A program made the position numbers and the translations under genes. A stretch of DNA of 64,000 bases. Source: Anastatus disparis (taxonomy: Eukaryota > Arthropoda > Insecta > Hymenoptera > Eupelmidae). Positions 45,176 to 56,205 of this stretch are shown in pieces. Under the pieces are notes generated by a model. It did no database searches. It was not told where the DNA came from and was given only the letters and a program-made list of their open reading frames with translations. The first letter of the stretch is position 1. Each line of letters starts with the position of its first letter. The stretch lies in contig JAFFSR010000032.1 in NCBI GenBank assembly GCA_017163975.1, positions 476,001-540,000 of the forward strand, given 5' to 3'.

Positions 45176-46630
45176 TGGGCTCTATATTTTTTTAGGCCCA
45201 ATATTTTTTTGGGCCCAATATTCTTTTGAAATTAATATTTTCTTGGGTTTTATAATTTTTTTGGGCCTTATATTGTCTTGGGTTCTAATTTTTTTTGGGC
45301 CAAATATTTTTTCGATTCTTACATATTCTCTGGCTCTATATTTTCTTGCACCAAATATTTTTACTGAAATTTATATTTTCATGGGTTTTATAATTTTTTT
45401 GGGTCCTATATTTTATTTAGCTTTATATTTTTCTGGACCTTATATTTTTTAGGCTTTACATTTTTTTGTGTCCTATTTTCTTTAGGCCTCATTTTTTTCG
45501 GCCTCTTATTTCTTGGCTTCCATATTTTTTTGGTCCTATATTTTTCTAGGTCTTATATTTTTTTGGACCTACTTTTTTACGAATCCTATTTTCTTTGGGC
45601 CATTTATTTTTCTTGGCCTAATTTTTTTTAACTTTTTTTTGGGTTTTATATTTTTCTAGGCCCTATATATTTTTAATCTTATATTTTTTTGGGCGAAATA
45701 TTTTTTTTATCATTATATTTACTTGGGCCCAATATTTGTCTGACTCTTTTAATTTTTGGGCCTGATATTTTTTTGATTCTTATATTCACTTAAGAAGGGG
45801 CCGAACTATTTGTCTTTGTCTAATAGCGTTTTTCATCATTTATGTAAACACTATCCGGTATAACAAGAAAAAAATAGCAGCCCCCGCTAGATATTAGTAT
45901 AATAAGTAAATTTTGTAATAACAATCAAATTTTTTCACTGCGTAGTTTTTGAATAATTAGAGACCTACCAAAAAAAGATAGGTTATATTCTCGATTGCTA
46001 GTAGGTCTCTAATTAGTCAAAAACTATGCGGTAAAAAATTTGGTTGTTATTACAAAATTTACTTATTATACTAATATCTAGCGGGGGCTGCTATTTTTTT
46101 CTTGTTATACCGGATAGTGTTTACATATATGATGAAAAACGCTATTAGACAAAGACAGATAGTTCGGCCCCTTCTTAAGCTCTATATTTTTTGATTTTTA
46201 TATTTTCTTGGGCTCTTTATTTTTTTGGACCAAATATTTTTATAAATCTTATATTTTTTTGGGCACAATATTTTTTTTATTATTATATTTTGATGGTCTC
46301 TATATTTTTTGGGCCCAATATTTGTCTGATTCTTTTATTTTTTATCTAAATATTTTTTTATTTTTATTTTACTTGAGCTCTATATTTTTTTATTCTTATA
46401 TTATCTTGAGCTCTATATTTTTTTGGGCACAATATTTTTTTGAATCTTATATTTTTTTTTATTTTTATGTATTCTTGGCTCTATATTTTTTTGAGCCCAA
46501 TATTTTTTTGAAACATTTTTTTGGGCCTAATATTTTTTTTATCATTATATTTTCTTGGTCTCTATATTTTTTCGAGCCCAATATTTTTTTAATCTTATAT
46601 TTACGTTGGCTCTATATTTTGGGCTCTAAA
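45176..46630. repeat. Degenerate minisatellite, GGGCCCAATATTTTTTT-type unit
   Basis: Words such as TTTTTTGGGCCCAATA, CTTGGGCTCTATATTTTT and GATTCTTATATTTTCTTGGG recur irregularly every 17-30 bp. The array is cut by a foldback MITE at 45790-46178. Its right edge abuts the helicase remnant. Open frames in it are low-complexity and not genes. Confidence 0.85.
45790..46178. mobile_element. TTAA-flanked foldback MITE, complete
   Basis: TTAA-GAAGGGGCCGAACTA at 45790 is mirrored exactly by TAGTTCGGCCCCTTC-TTAA ending 46178. The arms include GCAGCCCCCGCTAGATATTA and AATTAGAGACCTACCA with their inverses, around a centre near 45985. It is the complete version of the truncated copy in the 3' LTR of element A. 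It is inserted in the minisatellite. Confidence 0.95.
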
Positions 46631-46914
46631 TTCTGCCATAATAAACTTAATTCAACTGAATTTTCAATAATGTTCATACGGCTTCCATGTCGTACAATTG
46701 GTAATGTTTGCCTGAAATCTCCTGATACAATTACAGTTTTACCACCGAAGGATTGGTTCACATCGAATGAATCTTGAAAAAGACGATCAACTGCTTCAAA
46801 AGCAAATTTTAAATGTCATGGATATTTCATCCCAAATAATTATTTATGTTTCCTTTAATTGTTTGCCTTCTGCAGAGTTAGGCTTAACATTACAAGTTGT
46901 ACAATCTGTTATAT
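46622..46914 (-). pseudogene. Helitron PIF1-like helicase, middle fragment
   Basis: The helicase unwinds DNA during rolling-circle transposition. On the minus strand, one frame reads IIIWDEISM (Walker B, DE), FEAVDRLFQD, GGKTVI-SGDFRQTLPI (the GGD-RQ box) and then an SLLWQNLEP end. A nearby ATP-binding loop is missing because the upstream part was displaced by a MITE. The final codons fuse with the minisatellite. Confidence 0.85.
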
Positions 46915-47225
46915 TTAAGAGGACATTATATCTCTCTATCCTTTCCTAATCGAAAAATGTAGGTTTTTGGAAAAACTAGTAGTCATGACTAGAAATCAAT
47001 AGTTGTCCGCAACTTGAACAGTAGAAAACAATTTTTTTTTTATGAAAACAAATTAATTTTGATGCTTTGTTTTCAAAAAAAGTTTGACATACTTAAACAT
47101 CATATTCTCTAGCCTAACTTATAATTTTGTAAGTATATCAAACTTTTTTGAAAACAGCATCAAAATTAATTTGCCCTTATTAGAAAAAATATTGCTTTTT
47201 ACTGTACAAGTTGCGGATAACTTTC
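46915..47225. mobile_element. TTAA-type foldback MITE in the Helitron helicase, right end missing
   Basis: Left TTAAGAGGACATTATATC plus CTCTATCCTTTCCTAATCG. The arms pair around about 47090 (CAAAAAAAGTTTGACATACTTA with its inverse). Same family as 56960-57357. The right terminal 60 bp is not found. Confidence 0.8.
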
Positions 47226-47380
47226 GGACTTGCTAAGTACATTCCACTAAATATTGGTTTTCTTTTTTTTTCTTTGATTCCACTTTTTCAGTTTTTCATC
47301 AAATGTATAAAAATTTGGTATTTCTAAATACAAGTAATTTCGTGCTCCAAAATCTTCTCTATTCAATTCAAAATATGCTG
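47226..47380 (-). pseudogene. Helitron linker between Rep and helicase
   Basis: Minus-strand frame reads AYFELNREDFGARNYLYLEI, then a P-x-F-Y-T-F and KLKKW. This is the L-A-Y-F-x-x-N segment that separates Rep from helicase in Helitrons. Confidence 0.7.
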
Positions 47381-47594
47381 TTAAGGCGACTTCGGATTTT
47401 AGGTTAGGTTTTATTTTTTAGTTTACAAATTACTCTTTCAATATGTAAAATTTTTCAGCTTTTTTAATTTTCCACCATTCTACGGATTATAATAAATGGT
47501 GGAAAATTAAAAAATCCGAAAAATTTTAGAAACTGAAAGAGTAATTTGTAAACTTCAAAATGAAATTCAACCGAACTTCCGTAGTCGCCTTAAT
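47381..47594. mobile_element. Short TTAA-flanked foldback MITE
   Basis: TTAA-GGCGACTTCGG at 47381 and GTAGTCGCC-TTAA at 47594 are inverse. Inner AAATTACTCTTTCA and AATTTTCCACCAT are found in both orientations around a short centre (about 47495). Confidence 0.88.
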
Positions 47595-48189
47595 GTTGTT
47601 CCCACATTTTTTCGCATAGACATTTTTTCTTTTCTTTCTTTAAAAAATACGTTTTGTTGATTTTCTTCACAAACGCTTAGACGTTTTATAGTATGTGAAA
47701 TAACATGAAAAGGATATTCTCATAATCTGTGCATTGCTTGAGGTGAACATAAATATCGTGTATTAATGTATTGTTGGGTCTCGTCATATTCATATTCAAC
47801 ACTTTCACGATTGTCATTTTGAAAAGTGTCTTTATTTTCTGATTGGAAATCCACATTTACTTGATGTATTTTAATGTATGCACAATCATGAACTTTTTAA
47901 TAGTATTTGAATAAATATTTAATGCATTGTACAGTAGAAAAAACTTCTACGTTTATGTATGCATTAAATTTTAATAATAAGTAAGGGTTATAAGGAACAA
48001 CAAATCCATTATCTGCAATCCTTTCTGTAAATTTATTTTTGAGAATTATTTTGATGCCATCATTTTTACATTTGTATATTTTTTTGGAAAATTTTTACTA
48101 CATTGTTTCGTATTTTTATCCATACACGGACAATTTATATTTTTCATACCACAGGGACCGCGTATCATAAATTGTTTGACAATACTATA
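47595..48189 (-). pseudogene. Helitron Rep, C-terminal part with catalytic Tyr region
   Basis: Minus-strand pieces read QFMIRGPCGMKNINCPCMDK, then GFVVPYNPYLLLKFNAYINV, then CIKYLFKYY, holding the two Tyr candidates of the Rep active site (KYxxKY). YLCSPQAMHRL and HTIKRLSV follow, as in other Helitrons. Several stops are present (for example after KYY). Confidence 0.8.
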
Positions 48190-48957
48190 TTATTTTGGAT
48201 AAATATCTCTATTCGAGATTTCTGCACTTATTATTTTATCAACTTTTTCGGGAATATCAAATTTATCATTTTTATCTAAGAGTAACAACATATGCATATG
48301 CGGTAATCCTCGTTCAATTACAATACTATATGCAATACATTTTCCTAATATTCCCTTTTTTATTACTAAATTTTTTAATACTTCTACCTCTTGATAAAAT
48401 ACTTTTGTTATAATATCTGGTCTATCTATTGCATTTTCATAAATTTTTAAGTTTTCAGTTATTTCTTTCCAATGTCGGTTACAGGTCATAGTTACAAAAA
48501 GGTCAGGTTTACCATGATAATTTACAAGTATCATTATAATTTTGTTTTAAAAATCGTGGACTTCCTGTAAAGTTTGACAGTAATATTACCATTTTTCCAA
48601 TTTTTAAAGAATCTAATTCTTTTTTGTTATGTAAATAGTCCATAACACCTTTGTAACAATCACTTCTTAATATGTTTTGGTTTTTTCGTATGAAACATAA
48701 TCTAAAGATTCCAACTTTTTCAAACGCATCAACAATGAACTGTTGAGATAATTTTCCCAAATTAAGGAATGGATTAAATACATTTCTAACACTAAATTAA
48801 TAATTATAAAATTTAAAATTTAAAATATTAGATTTTCCAAATTTACTTTTGATATTTGGCATCCATCCAAAACCACCATTAGGATGAATAAGCGGATATG
48901 TCACAGGATCTGTATATTTGCTAATTGTCGGTATACAAATTGGTTTATCATACCTAC
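48190..48957 (-). pseudogene. Helitron Rep, HUH nuclease part
   Basis: HUH nucleases nick and join the transposon ends. In order on the minus strand: TYPLIHPNGGFGWMP (about 48905-48860), a shift, QQFIVDAFEKVGIFRLCFIR, GSPRFLKQNYND, then, overlapping by one frame at 48509-48534, YHGKPDLFVTMTCNRHWKEI and RGLPHMHMLLLL. HMH at 48300-48292 is the metal-binding HUH motif. Two frameshifts separate the pieces. Confidence 0.88.
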
Positions 48958-49619
48958 TAGGAGAGTATCAGATCTCCGGATCACGGATTTTGCTCAAACG
49001 TTGGAATAAGTTTTCAGATATTAAAATATTAAAGAAAACAGAATTTAAGATTCCAACGCTCAATATTTCCCTAGTTACAGGCAATTAAAGAAAATCACTA
49101 GAAAGGTTACTAGATTTTCAAACGCATGTAGCTCCTTAGCATTTATAGCTAGGAGTTTGAAACTTTTTTTGAATGGAAGCTGAACTCAAATCCTTTTAAA
49201 ATAGTAGTTATAGCATGTCAAAATATAATTTTTTCCCAAAGTTGTAGCGTGATAAATATTGGACCTGATTTTTCTTTTTAAAACATTAATTAATAATAAA
49301 AGCTGAAATTGGGTCTAATGTTTATTACGCTATGACTTCGGGAAAAAATTATATTTCGACATGCTATAACTACTATTTTAAAAGGATTTGAGTTCAGCTT
49401 TCATTCAAAAAAAGTTTTAAGCTCCTAGCTATCAATGCTAAGGAACTACATGCGTTTGAAAATCTAGTAACTTTTTTAGTGATTTTCTCTAATTGCCTGT
49501 AACTACGGAAATATTGAGCGTTGGGATCTAAAATTCTGTGTCCTTTAATATTTTGACATCTGAAAACTTATTCCAATGTTTGAGCAAAATCCGTGATCCG
49601 GAGATCTGATACTCTCCTA
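48958..49619. mobile_element. Complete TAGGAGAG inverted-repeat MITE inside the Helitron
   Basis: TAGGAGAGTATCAGATCTCC at 48958 is mirrored by GGAGATCTGATACTCTCCTA ending 49619. Arms of about 320 bp (GGATCACGGATTTTGC, TCCCTAGTTACAGGCAATTA and others in both directions) meet near 49285. The TA within the ends may be the target duplication, as for Tc1/mariner. The interrupted Rep frame resumes on the other side. Confidence 0.94.
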
Positions 49620-49724
49620 ATTAGAGTGAATAACAATATCACGTTAAATAGAAGGAAGATCGTCTTCTCCAACATATACTATTGCAACTTCATTACAGGT
49701 AGGTAGATTATATCTATTTTTATC

Positions 49725-50450
49725 TCAATTATTATTGTGGACAGTAGACATAGTGACAGTTCTTGGAGGATAATAGATTTTTGCACATCGTTGTAGTTCT
49801 TCTTCTTCTACTTTATGCATCATTTTATAGGCTTTAGCATAAGAGTTGATGTCTCTTATCAAGATATCTAAATGTTTTAATAATGTTAAATTTATATTAA
49901 ACTCATTCCGTTCAATCGTTGCCATTTCAGTATCTAAAATATATAATTGTCCACATTTACGTGCTTCATCTTTATTAGGATGTAACGCATATACATTATA
50001 ATAAATTTGTCCACATATTCTAATAAGTTGCGGTCCTTTATCCGGCAATGTATCAAAATTGACACCAAAATTTGCGAATGCTAAAGCATCATTGTATAAC
50101 CTAACATTTCGTCGAAAATCAGTAATTTCTTCCGTTAATTTAGTTGCTAAAAACTTTAATTGTTCTGAGTAAGGAAGATATTCTAACAATTCTACTTTAC
50201 CTTTATGACAACAATTGGAAAAATCGTTACTTTTAGTATATTCGAAAGCAAAATGTTTCGCATCACAATAAACACATGTATTTGTCATGGAACCAATGTT
50301 ATTTTCAGATATGAGATTTTCATCGAAATTTATATCTGCTATACAACCAATCAGTTTCGAATTAATTTTTTCAATTAATATTTTTTCATTTGATTTCTTT
50401 AATTTTTTTTCTACTTTGCCCTTTATTGTTTTATCAATAACTTTGTTCAA
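49725..50450 (-). pseudogene. Helitron protein, N-terminal zinc region
   Basis: 241-residue open frame without its true start or end. Contains CVYCDAKHFAFEYTK, CCHKGKVELLEYL, an RRNVRLYNDALAFANFG block, RICGQIYYNVYALHP, and a CGQLYILDTEMA box, all standard for arthropod Helitron Rep proteins. It ends at the TAA at about 49725 by decay. It is the longest intact piece of this Helitron. Confidence 0.9.
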
Positions 50451-50789
50451 TACTTTATTATGATTGTTATTATAATTATTATTGTAATTTTCATTATAAT
50501 AATCGTCTTTAATTTTTAATCGTTTACACTCAATAAATAATGTCTTTAATTGATAAGAATCATATTTATGTTTTCATTTTTTTTTCATCTATTGGTTTAT
50601 TTATTGTGGTATCATTATTAACATGTTTTTTGTCATCTATCTCTATTTGTTTACACCTTGTGCGTGATTCTTTTAGTTGGTAACAACCATTTTTTACTTG
50701 TGTTTTCTTAATAATTTCGGCATTTTCCAATTTTTTATTTTTAATTTGTCTCTCATATTCATTATATTGTTTACTAATAACTTTTCTTT
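50451..50789 (-). other. Low-complexity Helitron upstream part
   Basis: AT-rich with Asn/Lys-rich broken frames (AATTATAATAAT-type runs). Probably decayed coding sequence between the charged repeats and the zinc region. Confidence 0.5.
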
Positions 50790-51690
50790 AAGTCTCTTTT
50801 TTGCGTAATTTTTCTTCTTCATGAAATTTTTTTAATTAATAAGTATCTCTATTTTCATTTGATTTTATTTTTTATATCTTAATATTATCAATTTTTTTTA
50901 TATTTATTTGGTTGTTTTTCTTTCATTTTTATTTAAGCTTTTTTCTTACGTGTCGCTTCATTTGTACGTATTTGTTCCATTTTATCAGTACCCTTTTTTA
51001 TCTTTGATTTCATTTTTGTTATTTTAGTATTTTTTAATTTTTCTTCATATTAATTGGGTTGTTTTTCTTTAATTTTTATATAATCTTCTTTTTCACGTAA
51101 AGCTTCATTTGCACGTATTTGTTCCAATTTATCAATACTCATTTTTTCCTTGAATTTTAATTCTGTTATCTTAGTATTTTCTAATTTTTCTTTATATTTT
51201 TCTGATTGGTTTTCTTGTTTTTATAAAGCTTCTTTCTTACGTGAAGCCTCATTCGCACGTATTTGTTCCAATTTATCAGTACTCATTGTTTCCTTGAATT
51301 TCAATTAAGTCATCTTAGTATTTTCTAATTTTTCTTCATATTTTTTCGGTTGTTTTTCTTTAATTTTTATATAAGCTTCTTTTTGCGTGAAGCCTCATTC
51401 GCACGTATTTGTTGTAATTTATCAGTACTCATTGTTTCCTTGAATTGCCATTTTGTTATCTTTGTATTTTCTAATTTCTGTTTATATTTATTTCATTGTC
51501 CTTTTTTCATTTTCATATAAGCTTTTTTCTTTCGTAAAGTTTCTTGAACACGTCTTAGTTCTAATTTATCGTTACTTTTTTTTTCTTGCATTTTCATAAT
51601 AATGTCTTTTTCTGAAATTTCTTTATATTTGTGTGATTGTTCTGTTACCATTTTCCTATTAACGGAATGTCGGAGCTGCAACAATTGAGT
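50790..51690 (-). repeat. Tandem repeat encoding charged helical 48-50-residue units
   Basis: Landmark words (minus-strand equivalents of QIRANEA and EKLENTK) recur near 50970, 51119, 51267 and 51409, about 142-150 bp apart; a divergent unit is at 51493-51684. Encoded units read like IRANEASRKK, IKEKQPKKYEEKLENTKMTE and so on, Lys/Glu-rich and predicted helical. Frames are broken by stops in several units. Confidence 0.75.
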
Positions 51691-51948
51691 TTTGCTTTTT
51701 TTATTTTATCAATATCTTTATAAATTCATAAATTAAACAAATTTAATGACTTGTCCACACTAAAGCTATATTAATACAATAATTTTTGGTAAAATAAAAA
51801 ATTATTTGGACTTGTTATTTTTTTATGAGCTTGGATTGAAAATTAAATATCAAACTCGATAAACCTAACCTTTGAATACAATACACTAAAAGTTTTTATC
51901 ATAACTTTATGTGTCTAATATTTTGGTGGATTTTTTGAGTTGTCCGCA

Positions 51949-52281
51949 CTAGAGTACAAGCACTAGTGATTGTACTGTTTCGAATACTATGCTCAATTCT
52001 GATTTGTTTGGAAATAATCTGTTTCTATATATCTTATGCTCATCTTGTAGATATTTAAGATTTAAACTGTCATATATATGCATTACCTTATTATTATAAT
52101 ACACACAAATCCGGCGACCCTTTTCTAAATTTCCGGAAAGTAATAACTGTATAAATTCTTCATTAATCGTTACTGAATTGATATATTGTAGTCTTTGAAT
52201 TAGTGAAGTCAATTGCATTTTGAATGAGGTGCACCGATTTGAAATATTATTAAATGCTAATATATAAATATTAGTTAACAT
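51949..52281 (-). pseudogene. Ulp1-like cysteine peptidase fragment of the Helitron
   Basis: 110 residues. ICVYYNNKVMHIYDSLN followed by an RLFP and IVFETVQ pattern is the central part of C48/Ulp1-like peptidases that ride on many arthropod Helitrons and Maverick-like elements. The usual D-C-G catalytic Cys segment that should follow VQ is missing, so the piece is not active. The beginning is also absent or fused to AT-rich sequence. Confidence 0.55.
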
Positions 52282-52588
52282 AAAAGAAATTCCATTATAT
52301 AATCTCTATCCTTTAACAATCAATTTATCTGTCTCAGTCAAAACCCTTATTGAAAATTAAAATTCTCTTAAGAATTTGAATTTATTTTTAATAAACTTTT
52401 TTCAAAGATATTTACAAAAGAATTGCTTTTATATTAACTAGTTTAATTTACTGCCTTTTTACTTTAAAGCTAAAAAATAAAAGAAATTATAAAAAATGCT
52501 ATGAATTAATTGTTATATGATAGATAAATAATAATAAAATTTGTAATAATAATATAACGATGAAAATGGTTATTTTCAGTAATTATAC

Positions 52589-52591
<3 letters not shown>
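52282..52591. other. AT-rich flank of the Helitron
   Basis: No gene or repeat seen. The Helitron 5' end should be here, but no T-C start could be fixed. Confidence 0.4.

Positions 52592-52653
<62 letters not shown>
52592..52653. repeat. (TA)n microsatellite
   Basis: TA alternation of roughly 62 bp, abutting a large inverted-repeat element that may have inserted into TA. Confidence 0.95.
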
Positions 52654-52656
<3 letters not shown>

Positions 52657-53608
52657 GGCATTTCACACCAACTGGAAGAGTAAAAAAATAAAAATCGCTG
52701 AAACTATGAGAATATATTCTGTTTATTACCCAAAATGTGTAAAAAAATTCTCAAGGATTTAGATTGGAATGATTAAGAGCCATAGATCCTTGAAATTTGG
52801 AAATTTTTCAAAATTTTTGGAAAAGTATCAACTTTATGATTTTTTTTTGAAAATCCTAATGTTTTGAAGTTTTTTATTGGTTTTTACATGTATTACATGG
52901 TAATTGAAATTACTCATTATTCGCCACTCTGGAAATTGCTTTTCGAAGGCTAATTTTTTTCTGTTTTACATGAACTTTGAAATGAATTCTTGATTGTGTA
53001 AGAAAGAGCCACCAATGAGGAGTTATGACAGTTTGGAATATATATTTTCATGTATGATTTTATTTTCATACTAAATATAAATAAATATTTTCATGTATGA
53101 TTAATTTTTATATTGAAAAAAAATTATACATGAAAATATATATTTTAAACTGTCATAACTTCTTATTGATGGCTCTGCCCCACATGATCAAAAATTCATT
53201 TAAAAGTTCATGTAAAATAGAAAAAAATAAGCCTGCGAAAAGAAATTTCCGAAGTGGCGAACAATGAGTAATTTCAATTGCCATGTAATACATATAAGAA
53301 CTAATAGAAAACTTCAAAATTCAGGTCTGTAAAAAATCATGCTAACTCTGCTCTTCATTTACAACAAGAAGTATCTTTATGAATTTCTCTCCAAAACATC
53401 AGAATTTTCAGGGAAAAAAATGATTAAGTTGAGACTTTTCCAAAAATTTTAAAAAATTTCCAAATTTCAAGGATTTATAGCTCTTAATCATTCTAATCTT
53501 AATCTTTGAAAATTTTTTTACACACTTTGGGTAACAAAAAGAATATATTTCTAGAGTTTCAGAGATTTTTATTTTCCTGCTCTTCCAGTTGGTGTGAAAT
53601 GTCCCATA
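52654..53608. mobile_element. Large inverted-repeat element flanked by TA runs
   Basis: Left GGGGCATTTCACACCAACTG is inverted at the right as CAGTTGGTGTGAAATGTCCC. Arms of about 450 bp, including AATTTCAAGGA..CTCTTAATCATTC and CAATGAGTAATTTCAATT-type blocks in both directions, leave a loop near 53090. No transposase. TA repeats on both sides fit a TA-targeting (Tc1/mariner-type) MITE. Confidence 0.9.
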
Positions 53609-54849
53609 TATACATATACATATGTATATATATATAATCATTAAGAAAAGATTATTATAAAAAGAACTAATTAAAAATTATTTTGAGTTATTTCTAATAA
53701 TTGTATTCTTTAATTTATTTACAGTTATTTACAAATATTTGTAGTATCTACATTTAAAAAATGTATAAATAATAATAATCAATCATTATTTATCTCTAAC
53801 CTAACGCTTTTTTATTGTTATTTACAGTTTTTAATATTTTCTTATAATCATTTATTTATTCCCAGTATTATTCTACTTTTACAAAATAATTTTTATACAA
53901 GGTGATAAAATATTTTACTATAAAAAAATAATTATTACAATAGATTGTAGTTAAATAAAAATGTTTATTTTAATAATTATAGCGTTGAAATTTATTTTGA
54001 TGAAAATGTTATTTGATTGACATTTACAGTATTTTAACTATATTTGAAAAGTTACTTGTCATCAATGAAAAAATATTTAATTTTTTAAATTAATAATCTA
54101 TTAATATCAAGAATTTTCTAAAAATTATAATATTTATGATATGCAAACCTTACTTGTGATACATACACTTCGTAATATTTGTATCTCATTAAAATTTTAT
54201 ATTAGATGCAAAAAGGATTGTTAAGTAATTGCAAATAGTTATTTTATTATTCTGAAATATTCAAATTTAAAATTAAACAAAAATGTGTATTTCAATCTTA
54301 TGGTTTTTTTAATTTAAATTTCTTATTTCATATATATATAATACATTTGTGAAGATATTTTTATTAGAAATAAGCACAAAATTTTTTTTTAACATGTTTC
54401 ACGTAATAATTAATTTCATAATTCAAATTCATGGCCATATATTAAGGTCTGGAAATTATAGTTGTTATTCAGTTCCCAGTTCTCAGTTTATTTATATCAA
54501 ATATCGTATTATCTTTGTTTTTCTTATGGAAGTAGAGTGAGGAATAGTCACTTGATGGAATAAATTATACGCTTTTTTACTCTAAGCACATGTGTACATA
54601 TATTTTTATATTATGTTTCATCAAATTATTTTCAATTTTATATAGTACTCAAAATTAACTTAAATTATTTAATTTTCATTTACTTAAAATTAGTCATTAT
54701 TACATGATAATATAATAAAAGAAAATTCAACCAAGCGACGTTAGGAGCGAAAAACTTCAATATAATTAATAACTATTAACGTTAAACCCATTAAATTGTG
54801 TAACAATTTTCAACAGTTGATAAATATAATGTAAATCATATAATATGTG

Positions 54850-54850
<1 letters not shown>
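53609..54850. other. AT-rich non-coding stretch
   Basis: No gene. At about 54706-54755 there is a copy of GAAAATTCAACC.AGCGACG, repeated at about 55583-55635. Confidence 0.45.

Positions 54851-54898
<48 letters not shown>
54851..54898. repeat. (TA)n microsatellite
   Basis: Pure TA alternation of about 48 bp. Confidence 0.95.
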
Positions 54899-54899
<1 letters not shown>

Positions 54900-56145
54900 A
54901 TTTTAAATTACTAATAATTAATTTAAAACTCAAAAGTAACTATTTTAAAACAGACTACAGTAGATAAACATGTATCGTTTTATTCCTTAAATATTACGAA
55001 TTTAAATATTAATTATTAGTAATTTTAAAGTGTTATATATGTTATGTAAATAATTCTATATTTGATAATTTTCAATTCTAGTAACAGGAAAAGCCGCGCG
55101 AAAAGAGATTAATAAATCCATTTTCTGCGGAATATTGCCTTTGAATCGAGTAGGTGAGATATCAGTCTTAGTACCAAAAAAAAGACACCAATCATCGCAA
55201 ATTTATGCTCTTACTTCATAATATAATAGTACCAACATTGATCCCTAAAGTTCAAGCTATAGTACAAATTGAAATTATATCGTCACTCTTTTTTTAAGTA
55301 CCTTAGTACATAAATAAAATATATTTGATTTAGAACCTAATTTAGAACGTAATTAAAAAGGGAAAATTCCCATTATATTTTTTTATTATTTCAAATACAA
55401 TTTAGTAGAACAAATTCTTAATTCATCATGATATAATTTGTATTTAAAAAATTTTTATGCACATTGTAACTTTAATTAATCTTTTTATAAAAATATAAAA
55501 ATTTAATTTAGTACAAAACTACAATATCAAAATCCATAAGTTGCGGCAATTCTTTTTTATTTTAAAATTGGCTAATTTATACATAATAATATAATATATG
55601 AAAATTCAACCGAGCGACGTTAGGAGCAAGGTATTTTTTGCTAGTAAATAATGAACCTTAAGTTGGATGATCATTTTCAGATTGATACAATGTTTTATTA
55701 ATTTGATAATAAATCTGACCATAAATTTTAAAACAATAAGCAACCTACTTTTTTAAGTTCGTCTACACGAAAAAGAGTTTTCACCTTAAAAAATAGTGCC
55801 AAATAATATAAGGCTGAAATTCCGAGTTTCATAATAAAAAAAAACTATCACACAATCATTCTAATTGATACTAAGTCCACCACGGTTTTTTCCAGTGCCA
55901 ACATCAAAATTTCAGTTCTGTACATTAGCAGAGAAATTCTTGATGCTTGCTATCATAGATAATCTTTCAAGTCAATTATATCTTATTTTCATATATGTAT
56001 ATTACGTTAAAGGGATGGTTTCAGGACGGGGTTCTTTCCCACCGAGTATACATAATAAATAACCCACGAAAGTTTAAAAATTTACTAAAGAAATAATCGT
56101 AAATCAACCTTAATCGCAGATATAGATATAGAAATCATATGGCAA
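54899..56145. other. Non-coding stretch with a direct repeat
   Basis: Contains the second copy of ATTCAACC.AGCGACGTTAGG (about 55600), an inverted pair of AATTACTAATAATTAATTT-type words (about 54904 and 55005), and an unusual GC-richer patch GCCGCGCGAAAAGAG (about 55093). No gene recognised. Confidence 0.45.
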
Positions 56146-56167
56146 CTTCCAGGACATGTCCTGGAAG
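56146..56167. repeat. 22-nt perfect palindrome
   Basis: CTTCCAGGACA followed by its exact inverse TGTCCTGGAAG. A further direct copy of GTCCTGGAA follows at about 56176. Confidence 0.8.
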
Positions 56168-56205
56168 TCGGAAATGTCCTGGAAAGACGCCTTTAAAAAT
56201 CAAAA

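Larger units (their letters stand above)
46622..52281 (-). mobile_element. Helitron (Rep/helicase type), degraded and cut by three MITEs
   Basis: Reading leftward on the minus strand: Ulp1-like piece (52281-51949), charged repeat region (about 51690-50790), Rep N-terminal zinc region (50450-49725), MITE, Rep core (48957-47600), MITE, linker (47380-47240), MITE, helicase start (46914-46622). This is the protein order of arthropod Helitrons that carry an extra peptidase. The 3' part of the helicase and both ends are missing. Stops and frameshifts occur in every part. Confidence 0.85.

Noticed and set aside
45243..46777. Phe/Tyr/Leu-rich plus-strand frames in the 45-46.8 kb region
   Set aside because: They are products of the GGGCCCAATATTTTT minisatellite and of a foldback MITE; no protein family features.
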